Source of the DNA: Plakobranchus ocellatus
Lineage: Eukaryota > Mollusca > Gastropoda > Plakobranchidae
Direction: 5' to 3'
Length of the DNA stretch: 29,781 nucleotides
Assembly (NCBI GenBank): GCA_019648995.1
Contig: BLXT01002217.1
Location: 1,435,311-1,465,091 of the forward strand
Position 1 is the stretch's first letter, and the number at the start of each line of letters is the position of its first letter. This document shows, piece by piece, positions 23,401 through 29,773 of the stretch. The notes under the pieces are model-generated. The model had not been told where the DNA came from. It saw only the letters and a list, made by a program, of their open reading frames with translations, and did no database searches. The position numbers were made by a program, and so were the translations under genes.

Positions 23401-25737
23401 TTACAGTCATTTAGGTGAGGATCTATCTTGCTTGAACAGATAGAAATGTTACATTTACAATCATTCAGCATCTATCTTGCTTTACGCTTTGTTCCCTTAC
23501 ATTTCTTTTTTTTCCATTGAATTATCGCATAAATGTATTTTTAACTTAATCCCTCCTACATCAGCCATCATTGCCCCAGTGGATCAATACATTGTGTACT
23601 GAAATCACTCACCATTGCCTGGAACTTTCATTTTCAGGATGCTTATTTCAGCTGCTTTTGCAGCTTAGAAATACCTGAAATCTTTTTGTAAATAATGTGT
23701 GAACCTTGTTTTTATTGAGAGGAAATCCTCAGCTTTCCATTGCTTTTTTACCTTTAATTTTTAAGCTAAGAATAGGTCTAGAAATGTTTGTTGAATTTTG
23801 CTTTTTTTTTCTAGACAATGCATGAGAAAATCTAAGCCTCAGTTAGATCTAAACTAGACTTGAATTTTCATAGGGAAGCCACATGAACAATCAATCATGG
23901 AGATTACACAGATGTTTCTTTAATCATACTTCAAAATTTTATTCATCTTTTACTTGGTCAGTGGTTGTAATGTTTAGGGGCGTAGCCATTGATGAAGGCT
24001 AAGACTGAGCAAGTTGTGATGGCTAGAGATGTAGCTATTGATGAAGCAAAGGCGGAGCGAGTTGTCATGGCTAGAGATGTAGCCATTGATGAAGCAAAGG
24101 CTGAGCAAGTTGTGATGGCTACAGATGTAGCTATTGATGAAGGCTAAGACTGAGCAAGTTGTGATGGCTAGAAATGTAGCCATTGATGAAGCAAAGGCTG
24201 AGCAAGTTGTGATGGCTAGAGATGTAGCCATTGATGAAGCAAAGGCTGAGCAAGTTGTGATGGTTAGAGATGTAGCTATTGATGAAGCAAAGGCTGAGCA
24301 AGTTGTGATGGCAAGAGATGTAGCCATTGATGAAGCAAAGACTGAGCAAGTTGTGATTGCTAGAGATGTAGCCATTGATGAAGCAAAGGCTGAGCAAGTT
24401 GTGATGACTAGAGATGTAGCCACTGATGAAGCAAAGGCTGAGCAAGTTGTTATGGCTAGAGGTTTAGCCATTGATGAAGCAAAGACTGAGCAAGTTTTGA
24501 TGGCTAGAGGTGTAGCCATTGATGAAGCAAAGACTGAGCAAGTTTTGATGGCTAGAGATGTAGCCATTGATGAAGCAAAGACTGAGCAAGTTGTGATGGC
24601 TAGAGATGTAGCCATTGATGAAGCAAAGGCGGAGCAAGTTGTGATGGCCAGAGGTGTGGCCATTGATGAAGCAAAGGCTGAGCAAGTTGTGATGACTAGA
24701 GATGTAGCCATTGATGAAACAAAGACTGAGCAAGTAGTGATGGCTAGAGATGTAGCCATTGATGAAGCAAAGACTGAGCAAGTAGTGATGGCTAGAGATG
24801 TGGCCATTTATGAAGCAAAGACTGAGCAAGTTGTGATGACTAGAGATGTGGCCGTTGATAAAGGCTACGGGTGAGCAAGTTGTGATGGCTAGAGATGTGG
24901 CCATTGATGAAGGCTAAGGCTGAGCAAGTTGTGATGGCTAGGGATGTAGCCATTGATGAAACAAAGACTGAGCAAGTTGGGATGGCTAGGGATGTAGCCA
25001 TTGATGAAGGTTAGGGGAAAGCAAGTAGTAATGGTTAGAGGTATCACCAGAGATGATGGCTAGATGAAGACAGCTTTGCTTCACACCCTGAAAAGGCTGT
25101 AGCTGAATCAGCTGTAGCATTTTGGTCTCAGCTTTTGTTTTACTTGGTGAGAACTGGGGATGGAAAGCAAAAAAAAAAAAAAAGAAACTTCTATTTCTTG
25201 TCAACAAAATTTAATTTAACTTCAGGGTAAGATGGGGATGTTGGCTAGAGCAACATGTCTCATGCTAAGCTCAAGTCTTGAATTGTTTAACAGAGCTCTA
25301 CACATTGTGAGGGTTTCATCTTTTTTTTTTGTTTGATTTTTCTTGATACTCACAAGGGATTTCGCCAACAAAGACTGTTGCTGTATTAGGAATTTTAATC
25401 TCTTTTTTTTATTTTTGTCTGATATTTCTTGATACTGACAAGGGATTTCGCCAACAAAGACTGTTGCTGTATTAGGAATTTTAATCTCCTTTTGTTTGTG
25501 TCTGATATATCTTGATACTGACAAGGGATTTCGCCAACAAAGACTGTTGTATTAGGAATTTTAATCTCCTTTTTTTTTCTTTCCAAAAATTTTCAGGGTG
25601 ATAATAAGAAGCTAGCGTCATCTACAGCCTTCTTCAGTCAGCTTCAGGACGAGGTGCAGACCAATGTGAGGGCGAAAAAAGCTGCGAAAGAGAAGAAAAA
25701 GAAACCAGTGGTAGACGCTAGCAAACTTATGTTGTAA
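7731..25737 (+). CDS. MPHOSPH10: MPP10, U3 snoRNP / SSU processome protein, ten exons, N-terminal exon missing
   Basis: MPP10 works in the nucleolus with IMP3 and IMP4 in the U3 snoRNP and small-subunit processome, where pre-rRNA is cut toward 18S rRNA (family knowledge). The spliced product is join(7731-8487, 10252-10592, 11526-11598, 12186-12327, 16144-16211, 17289-17426, 18892-19005, 20107-20214, 20637-20867, 25597-25737). It gives 703 residues, numbered here from the GAA codon at 7732, plus one split codon in front. Family motifs appear in order: [11 protein letters not shown] (residues ~40-50), [15 protein letters not shown] (~192-206), YVDFFDPP (~259-266), KRPENSLLE (~418-426), APVITDETT (~438-446), RKEKPKED (~467-474), ITMEEVAP (~558-565), LLAPEEVK (573-580) and a lysine-rich tail. 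Acidic Asp/Glu tracts fill residues ~85-365. Human MPP10 is 681 residues as I recall, so only about 35 N-terminal residues are missing. There are no in-frame stops, and all borders are GT-AG with matching phases. Confidence 0.96.
8488..10251. other. Intron 1 of MPHOSPH10; nothing further recognised
   Basis: 1764 bases, AT-rich. A less AT-rich stretch at 9180-9470 has a stop-free frame on the minus strand, but the translation resembles no family I know. Confidence 0.7.
10252..10592 (+). CDS. MPHOSPH10: MPHOSPH10 exon B
   Basis: The acceptor is GTGAAAAG|GATGCA after a long pyrimidine stretch; the donor is GAAAG|GTAAGA. The exon starts in phase 0 and ends two bases into a codon. It encodes residues 253-365, opening with [16 protein letters not shown], the conserved FFDP segment of MPP10 (human KYKDFFDPVE). 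An Asp/Glu-rich stretch of about 60 residues follows, ending in [10 protein letters not shown]. Confidence 0.95.
10630..10661. repeat. (AT)n microsatellite
   Basis: A short run of alternating A and T lies just after exon B, within intron 2. Confidence 0.85.
10900..11150 (+). mobile_element. tRNA-derived SINE (type 2) in intron 2
   Basis: The head resembles a tRNA: an eroded A-box region (TATGTGGATAA) precedes a clear B box, GAGGTTCTAATCCCAG, near 10928-10943. The body contains the block GATGAGGAAAGCAATGGCAA near 11039-11058 and ends by CATGGGACCCACTTTAC, followed by T-rich sequence. No clean target-site duplication was found, so the ends are approximate. It is a different family from the SINE in intron 3. 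Confidence 0.7.
11526..11598 (+). CDS. MPHOSPH10: MPHOSPH10 exon C
   Basis: A short exon with acceptor TTAAACAG|T and donor GAGCAG|GTACAT. Its first base completes the Ser codon begun by exon B, and it ends in phase 0. It encodes [20 protein letters not shown] and then KQEQ; the SSFEKKQE stretch matches human KSSFEKRQE. Confidence 0.93.
11813..11973 (-). mobile_element. tRNA-derived SINE (type 1), full-length, in intron 3
   Basis: On the minus strand it begins GGCGGCAAAGGTGGCTCAGT, with an A box (TGGCTCAGTGG) and a B box (GGTTCTAGCCC). It continues to GCCTGAGATCACCTTGTTGT and ends in a short A-rich tail. A perfect 10-bp target-site duplication, AAACTGCAGA, flanks it at 11803-11812 and 11974-11983. 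Two more members lie at 26278 and 28629. The B box and intact TSD show a fairly recent, LINE-mobilised insertion. Confidence 0.92.
12186..12327 (+). CDS. MPHOSPH10: MPHOSPH10 exon D
   Basis: The acceptor is CCTCTCCAG|TTACAA; the donor is GCCG|GTGATT, phase 1. The exon encodes residues 391-437, including [20 protein letters not shown], the most conserved block of the family (human [20 protein letters not shown]). It ends DFQHTTRA, matching human HFDHAVRM. The large intron 4 follows. Confidence 0.95.
12470..12569 (-). mobile_element. LINE 3' end, distal part (split by a DNA transposon)
   Basis: On the minus strand this piece continues the LINE reading frame interrupted at 14188. After the 6-bp target site it reads [12 protein letters not shown], then a stop, and a 3' tail rich in AAGAAGAGGAAGAAG. 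See the companion piece at 14188-14420. Confidence 0.8.
12570..14187. mobile_element. Non-autonomous hAT-like DNA transposon inserted in a LINE
   Basis: A perfect 14-bp terminal inverted repeat, CAGAGCTGCCAACC at 12570-12583 and its complement at 14174-14187, bounds 1618 bases including the assembly gap. The flanks are a perfect 6-bp direct repeat, GTCAGG (12564-12569 and 14188-14193). Removing the element and one GTCAGG restores the LINE reading frame ([10 protein letters not shown]), which fixes the boundaries to the base. Subterminal ATTACG/GTAAT motifs recur at both ends. CAGRG-type ends suggest hAT; canonical hATs make 8-bp duplications, so the family is tentative. No transposase frame was seen. 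Confidence 0.85.
13299..13569. other. Assembly gap (Ns)
   Basis: 271 unknown bases inside the hAT-like element in intron 4. Its real length and content cannot be judged. Confidence 1.
14188..14420 (-). mobile_element. LINE 3' end, proximal part (RNase-H-like C-terminus)
   Basis: Minus-strand pieces read [19 protein letters not shown], then [20 protein letters not shown] and [20 protein letters not shown]. This order (LRTGHNRL, then HMxxKLxIG, then a QSCP-like block, then WPxPTxxxxKLYG) is what I recall from the C-terminal ends of many invertebrate non-LTR retrotransposon polyproteins. One frameshift and one stop are visible, so it is dead. The frame continues, across the hAT-like insertion, at 12569. 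Confidence 0.82.
14421..16143. other. Rest of intron 4; unclassified GC-richer block
   Basis: From about 14880 to 15780 the sequence is richer in G and C than the intron around it. It has many non-AT words such as GCCGGACGGGACTGCAG and CAACGGACGGAACCACCG, and a short (TA)n run near 15500. It may derive from a mobile element, but I found no open frame, terminal repeat or target-site duplication. Exon E follows directly. Confidence 0.4.
16144..16211 (+). CDS. MPHOSPH10: MPHOSPH10 exon E
   Basis: The acceptor is TATTTATTTCTAG|CTCCTG; the donor is GATAAG|GTATTG, phase 0. Two bases complete the Ala codon split from exon D. The exon encodes [20 protein letters not shown] and then KDK, matching human APVITEETTLQLEDIIKQRI. 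Confidence 0.95.
16212..17288. other. Intron 5; nothing recognised
   Basis: 1077 bases, AT-rich, with a poly-T run near 16605. No further repeat or coding signal was identified. Confidence 0.7.
17289..17426 (+). CDS. MPHOSPH10: MPHOSPH10 exon F
   Basis: The acceptor is TTTTTGCAG|GCATTT; the donor is CAGCAG|GTAATC. Both ends are phase 0 (residues 461-506). It encodes [20 protein letters not shown] and, later, [15 protein letters not shown], in line with human [20 protein letters not shown] and SLAEIYEQEYIKLNQ. The last ~16 bases of the exon and its donor are the seed of the 84-bp tandem array that follows directly in the intron. Confidence 0.95.
17411..17930. repeat. 84-bp minisatellite seeded on the exon F 5' splice site
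   Basis: The last ~16 bases of exon F plus its donor (CAGCAG|GTAATC) and the following intron sequence are repeated about six more times. Donor-like copies fall at 17594, 17678, 17762, 17846 and 17921; a damaged copy, CAGCAGTAATC, lies near 17505. Spacing is 83-84 bases, and about 75 for the last unit. The unit includes GTGTGATGGTGGCTGATGG and TAGATTGAGGTTAGG. Using a downstream copy as donor would run into a stop at 17487-17489. Confidence 0.9.
17931..18891. other. Rest of intron 6; nothing recognised
   Basis: AT-rich, with no repeat or coding signal that I can support. It ends in the acceptor of exon G. Confidence 0.65.
18892..19005 (+). CDS. MPHOSPH10: MPHOSPH10 exon G
   Basis: The acceptor is CATTCCCCAG|GAAGAC; the donor is ATGAAG|GTTTGT. 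Both ends are phase 0 (residues 507-544). It encodes an acidic linker and then [19 protein letters not shown], matching human DSLFLKLDALSNFHFIPK. Confidence 0.94.
19006..20106. other. Intron 7; nothing recognised
   Basis: 1101 bases, AT-rich, with poly-A and poly-T runs. It ends in the CT-rich acceptor of exon H. Confidence 0.7.
20107..20214 (+). CDS. MPHOSPH10: MPHOSPH10 exon H
   Basis: The acceptor is TTTCTCTCTCAG|GCTGGA; the donor is GTCAAA|GTAATC. Both ends are phase 0 (residues 545-580). It encodes [20 protein letters not shown] and ends LLAPEEVK, closely matching human [17 protein letters not shown] and LLAPEEIK. Confidence 0.95.
20637..20867 (+). CDS. MPHOSPH10: MPHOSPH10 exon I
   Basis: The acceptor is TTTTGTCATAG|GAAAAG; the donor is ATTAAG|GTGAGG. 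Both ends are phase 0 (residues 581-657). It encodes a very basic, probably helical stretch, with [20 protein letters not shown], then [18 protein letters not shown] and TVIK. It matches the human region around DKKRERRKKK and GKYSKTVASEKLKQLTK. The last ~25 bases and the donor are repeated about 29 times in the following intron. Confidence 0.95.
20842..21821. repeat. 48-bp array seeded on the exon I 5' splice site, first part
   Basis: The end of exon I and its donor (ACAGTCATTAAG|GTGAGGAT) are followed by about 19 further units of 48 bp. Each contains GATAGAAATGTTACAGTCAT, then TAAGGTGAGGATCTATCTTG. Most units keep an intact AAG|GTGAGG donor; two are damaged (near 21561 and 21815). Some units carry small insertions such as TTGTTACGTTTACAG. 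The array resumes at 23014 after a TTAA-flanked insertion. Confidence 0.93.
21822..23013. mobile_element. TTAA-flanked insertion, piggyBac-like non-autonomous element
   Basis: 1192 bases interrupt the 48-bp array inside one unit. The unit GTCATTAAGGTGAGG is split so that TTAA is duplicated (21818-21821 and 23014-23017). The insert starts CCC and ends GGG, as piggyBac ends do; the next terminal bases are only weakly alike (GCACA at matching positions 11-15). It holds a CpG-rich start with several ATCGGC words, the 16-bp palindrome AGCCGATATATCGGCT (21929-21944) and no transposase frame. Kolobok elements also use TTAA, so the superfamily is an inference; the insertion itself is plain. Confidence 0.82.
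23014..23475. repeat. 48-bp splice-site array, second part
   Basis: About nine more units of the same 48-bp repeat, resuming exactly at TTAAGGTGAGG. Several donors are changed (AAAGTGAGG, AACGTGAGG, TTAGGTGAGG), and extra ATTTACAGT insertions are common. This part is more diverged than the first. Confidence 0.92.
23476..23977. other. Intron 9 between arrays; nothing recognised
   Basis: AT-rich, unremarkable sequence. Confidence 0.6.
23978..25060 (+). repeat. 48-bp minisatellite with an open 16-residue repeat
   Basis: About 22 units run GATGTAGCCATTGATGAAGC, then AAAGGCTGAGCAAGTTGTGA, then TGGCTAGA. In one + frame each inner unit translates as [16 protein letters not shown], with 15 or so units stop-free (24134-24874). 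Units near both ends read GATGAAGGCTAAG, one base longer, which shifts frame and adds a stop. The minus strand is open too, because 48 is a multiple of three and the unit lacks stops. It lies inside intron 9, so coding is unlikely. Confidence 0.9.
25341..25590. repeat. 83-86-bp triplication up to the exon J acceptor
   Basis: Three copies start TCTTGATACT at 25341, 25427 and 25510. Each continues ACAAGGGATTTCGCCAACAA, AGACTGTTG and TATTAGGAATTTTAATCTC, then a T-rich run. The last copy supplies the pyrimidine tract just before the exon J acceptor at 25596. Confidence 0.88.
25597..25737 (+). CDS. MPHOSPH10: MPHOSPH10 exon J (terminal exon)
   Basis: The acceptor is CAAAAATTTTCAG|GGTGAT, after a T-rich tract, and the stop TAA is at 25735-25737. 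Residues 658-703 include [15 protein letters not shown] (human LKSSQAFFSKLQDQV), a lysine-rich stretch and the tail DASKLML (human HKLKL). Confidence 0.95.
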   Translation, partial: GDNKKLASSTAFFSQLQDEVQTNVRAKKAAKEKKKKPVVDASKLML

Positions 25738-26025
25738 CTTTTGTTGGGATGATTATATGTATATCATATTTACGTGCTCAGTGCATATACACGTGTAAAG
25801 TTTAATGGTCATGATCCAGTTTTCCTTAACACATCACACCAAAGGAAAATCAATGACTTGGTTTGAAGGGAAAAGCTTTTGTGGCATTGACTTACATGTT
25901 GAGATATTAAATTGAATTAAAGAAAAACGCACAGACTTCTGAGCTTGTCCTGTTATCTGTTTGTGTGCTTGGTGATTGTTTTTATGCTGTATAGTTTTAA
26001 AATAAATTGTTGGCCCACAAATATG
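25738..26025 (+). promoter_or_regulatory. MPHOSPH10: MPHOSPH10 3' UTR with polyadenylation signal
   Basis: AT-rich non-coding sequence follows the stop. A canonical AATAAA lies at 26001-26006, so cleavage is expected about 10-30 bases later. No earlier AATAAA was seen in the UTR. The exact end is inferred. Confidence 0.65.
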
Positions 26026-26277
26026 GTATTATCATTTGAAGAGCCTTGAAGTGATTTTTAGGAGCATCAAATCAAAACCAGAGAGAAAAAAGGTGCAAAA
26101 AGATATCAATGAAAGATTTAAAGTGTTATTTCTCTACAAAAGCAACTTAGTTTTCTTACCAAACTGGTTATCATTCATTCTTGGTGTGTATGTGCATATG
26201 ATGCTAATGAGAAAAAGCAGAGTCAAAGTAAAAAACTGATACATTTAATAATGTATGACCTCCTTGTACCATTCTCA

Positions 26278-26407
26278 GGGGGACGTCAGTGGTACAGTAG
26301 CTAGCAAGTCCACCCTGAGATCCACTCTAGTCTGTTGAGGGGTTTGAGCCTGAAAGCCTGAGATCACCTTGTTGTGGGCTGGCTATATACAAGAATGAAT
26401 GAATGAA
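26278..26407 (+). mobile_element. tRNA-derived SINE (type 1), internally deleted
   Basis: Same family as the intron-3 SINE: a head related to GGCGGCAAAGGTGG, then AAGTCCACCCTGAGATC, and the 3' block GCCTGAGATCACCTTGTTGT. The B-box region is missing or eroded. It ends in a (GAAT)n tail. A perfect 13-bp target-site duplication, TGTACCATTCTCA, lies at 26265-26277 and 26408-26420. Confidence 0.9.
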
Positions 26408-26420
26408 TGTACCATTCTCA

Positions 26421-27500
26421 AGAATCTTAACAATGAGCAAATCGTGGTTGAAAATCTACAACCAAAATAGTAAACGTTAGTTAAAGCAGACCTTAATGAA
26501 AACAGGACAGAAAAGAAAAAAAAATACAGCAAACACAGAAAAAAAAAACCCAACAATTTTTACATCATTAAACCACCTGTATTGTAATTTGTACTTAATA
26601 AGTGGGGTATGATCTTGTCCTATTCCTACAAACTTGTTAACTGGCATAACAGTGTAAAGCACCTGATAAAGTGCATGTACATGGTTTGAAACCTGTCTAA
26701 ATGATTACATCAACAGCAGGGCTGTATGGCAGTAGCCCATCTCTCAAACACACACACACAGACAACACCCACTCTCTCACTCTTTATCCATTTATTTCCT
26801 GATAGTCCTGCAAAGTTTGTGATTGTTAACTTCAAAATGGCATGAAATGTTTAAGATGACTTGTTTTTTTTTCTAAGATTTAACCTTTGTGAAATTTATC
26901 ACAGTTTTTTATGAAAGCATTGTTAGTTGTGGTTTCAAATTTCATTCTTTTAATGTCAATTCCTTAAAAAGAGGCGTTTTCAACCATTGAGTTGACATAA
27001 GTGGTCTTATCAAGACAAATTTTTTTTATATCATTTGTAGGGAATCAAAATTTGTAAGTCTTAACTTTTTAGAAACATTTTTTTTTTCATATTTCTTTCT
27101 TTAAACAACATTCTTGAAAAAAAAAACTTTTTATCTTGTCTCAAAATATATGCAGTGTATAATATGTATATGTTAAGCATTGTTCATCAGTGAAAACTTT
27201 CCTAGTGGGCAGATGATATGGATTGGTTTCAAGAGATGGGGGCACTCGTGTCCATTGATATCAGCATTGTTTGTATCTGTATACAAACTACTTGTATCTG
27301 TAAACATCCATGAGAAGTGGGAGTTTTAGTCTTGACTTCATTGAAACCATAAATTGGACTGAGACTGAGAGGTGCAAAGCATGACTATGACACTGCATAT
27401 TGTATTGAAATCTTTAGCTGTAGTGGACTGGAACTTTGGAAGAGAAAAAAAAAAACATTAACAGGGAGGAAAAAATATTTTACGTAAGTCGCTTAGCCTG
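26421..27500. other. Downstream non-coding; nothing recognised
   Basis: AT-rich sequence with poly-A and poly-T runs and a short (CA)n stretch near 26750. No exon is supported. Confidence 0.6.
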
Positions 27501-27690
27501 GAAACAATTTTGGAGGCCTAGATCTAAGGGAATATTTTAATTTTGAAGAAAACAATTTTGGAGGCCTAGATCAAAGGGAATATTTTAATTTTAAAGAAAA
27601 CAATTTTGGAGGTCTAGATCTATGGGAATATTTTAATTTTAAAGAAAACAATTTTGGAGGTCTATCTAAGGGAATATTTTAACATTGAAA
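27501..27690. repeat. 48-49-bp tandem repeat, four copies
   Basis: Units AAACAATTTTGGAGGCCTAG, then ATCTAAGGGAATATTTTAAT, then TTTGAAG start near 27502, 27550, 27599 and 27647. Copies are nearly identical. Three of the four carry the AGATC palindrome core and the fourth lacks part of it. Confidence 0.92.
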
Positions 27691-28618
27691 AAAGTTATTG
27701 TTTCACTAATTAGACAATAAACCGTAACAAGTTATACTCGCACACTCCATCGATGTTGACATTCTGCATAATTATACTTGTCTCATCATCCCATTTTGTC
27801 TATTGTATTTATATCGTTACTTGAACTTGATTTTAAAAAAAGATGGTGTAATCAATGAAGAAACACATGCACACCAATATGCGTCATAGGAACAATCTTT
27901 AGCTTTTCCCCTCATTTAGGCTCTTAGTATGCCTTATAGAATCTACACATCTATAAAAATTAAAATATAATCGTGTCTTGCTGGAGAAAAAAATCTATTG
28001 AAATATTAAGTAGCAACATATCCACTCACATGTCTTACATAAAGTTTGGCTTGTGTATATTACATGTTGCTGAATACTTTAAGCTTAATTTTAACGTCGA
28101 CAAAAAAGCTTTTATGTCCTTAAATGTAAGCTTTATGCAAGTTTTATTTCAATGAAAGTTTAGTCGAGCCTGTATTTTATTAAAGGGGCTTGTGAAGGAC
28201 AGTAGAATACATTTTCATATCTCCAGTTAACCATACGATGTTTTAAGAAAAAAGTATTAAATAAACATGGTTGATCAATATACATGTATATGATAGTCAC
28301 CGAAGTGTGCTAGAACTAAGTCTTGAAACATGCAATCCAAAAACAGCAGGTAAATGGAACGGGTACGATACAATAGCTATTGTTGGGGATATTTGTTTCA
28401 AGTGTTTGCTTCATTGCTGAGGAATAAATACATGAAGACAGTCAGAGCAATGGGGCAGGACTAAGTAATTTGGTGAATGTGTGTTTGTGTGTGCGATTTT
28501 TTTTTTTTTTTTTGGAAAAGGGGAAGGATTAAAGGTCAAAGGGTGGGCTTAGATTACATGGAATGTTGTTGGGTGGATTTTTTTTTATAGACTGGATCTA
28601 GTTCAGGCCGTATATTCT
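27691..28618. other. Downstream non-coding; nothing recognised
   Basis: AT-rich, with a poly-T run near 28500. No repeat or coding signal is supported. Confidence 0.55.
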
Positions 28619-28628
28619 CTGTCCATGT

Positions 28629-28697
28629 CGAGGCCACCTGACGGAGGGTCTGGAAGCCTGAGATCACCTTGATGTGGACTGGCTACAAAAATAAAAC
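28629..28697 (+). mobile_element. tRNA-derived SINE (type 1), 5'-truncated
   Basis: Only the 3' part of the family is present (GAAGCCTGAGATCACCTTGA, then TGTGGACTGGCTA and an A-rich tail). A perfect 10-bp target-site duplication, CTGTCCATGT, lies at 28619-28628 and 28698-28707. So the truncation happened on insertion, as expected for LINE-driven reverse transcription from the 3' end. Confidence 0.88.
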
Positions 28698-28749
28698 CTG
28701 TCCATGTTGAGAAGAGTATGGTTTGAGGAAAAAAAAAAAAGCAATGGGC

Positions 28750-29340
28750 AAAACGACATCTATCATTTGAACAAAAGCGAAACTAGAGCTAGGAGCTTGG
28801 ATGGACACAGAATAATTAGCTTTGTGTGTTTTCCCATGAGTTCTCCTCTGCTGAGCGGCTCTTTGTTAAGCGCTGATTTGTCCAATCTAAACAGCTCTCC
28901 GTAATTTGACAAGGCCAGTAATGAGCCTTCAAACAGCAGAGCGACTCCCAGTAGAGGGTGTTTTATACACAAACACAAAGGGATTGATCTCCCTTTGACT
29001 ATACTGGGTTCCTTAAAAAATTAAAAAAAAAAATGTCAGGCATAGAGAAGATTTCGCGCGCTCTGCACTGCAGTGGGTGTTCTGACCGCAGATCTCCATT
29101 TATACATTCAGTATACTTACAGTCTTGGCGATCTGTGGATGAGTCAGCCCATTGTATCTCCTACAAAATGCCCCTCCTAACCTCTCTCCATGGTCTTTGT
29201 CTCCGTATGGAGAGCCAGCTAAAATTGCACCGTAACATTTAAGCAGAAAGATAGGGCGTAGCTTCTGATGGAAACAAGAGACACCAGAGAGCGGCTTTTG
29301 TTCACGGCCGAGATAAGGAGGAGAAGGAGAACCATACCTT
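28750..29340. other. Complex, balanced-composition non-coding island
   Basis: This ~590-bp stretch is less AT-rich and less repetitive than its surroundings and has no long frame with a known product. It contains motifs typical of regulatory DNA: TAATTAGC and TAATGAGC (homeodomain-like), CTTTGTT (HMG/TCF-like), TGAGTCA (AP-1-like) and TTTCGCGCG. It could be a conserved enhancer or promoter of a neighbouring gene; that is inference from texture only. Confidence 0.35.
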
Positions 29341-29532
29341 AGAAGTCAAGTCGTGAAGTGAAGTTTTGCCAAGATTTTCTCATCGGGGTGTTCAACATAG
29401 ATTAGACTATTAGAGTATCGAGGTCTACACAGGCCAACGCAGTAAATCTTGTGATAATAAGCATACTCAGCGTACGTACGCGCGTGCACACACAGACTCA
29501 GCCAATACAGGCATATAAATGAGAGAGAGAGT

Positions 29533-29534
<2 letters not shown>

Positions 29535-29567
<33 letters not shown>
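29535..29567. repeat. (GT)n microsatellite
   Basis: About 16 uninterrupted GT units, following a short GA run. Confidence 0.97.
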
Positions 29568-29568
<1 letters not shown>

Positions 29569-29727
29569 TAGAACAGACACAGTATAAGGACAGAAACACC
29601 AACATAAAACTTATTTAAACAAACTGTATCAAAAGACATAAATTAATTATTTTCTTTTTCGTCTTGCACGTGTAAGTATTTATTTATTTTGCACGAAGAG
29701 GCATCATTTTTTCCAAACTTAAAAACT

Positions 29728-29730
<3 letters not shown>

Positions 29731-29773
<43 letters not shown>

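Noticed and set aside
20842-23475. CRISPR-like regular repeats
   Set aside because: The repeats are contiguous with no unique spacers, lie in a eukaryotic intron and derive from the exon end.
23974-24807. Minus-strand frame of 277 codons across the 48-bp array
   Set aside because: Both strands are open because the unit is a multiple of three and has no stops. Nothing suggests a gene.
28763-28978. Minus-strand frame of 71 codons in the complex island
   Set aside because: No family resemblance and no splice signals; the island looks regulatory rather than coding.
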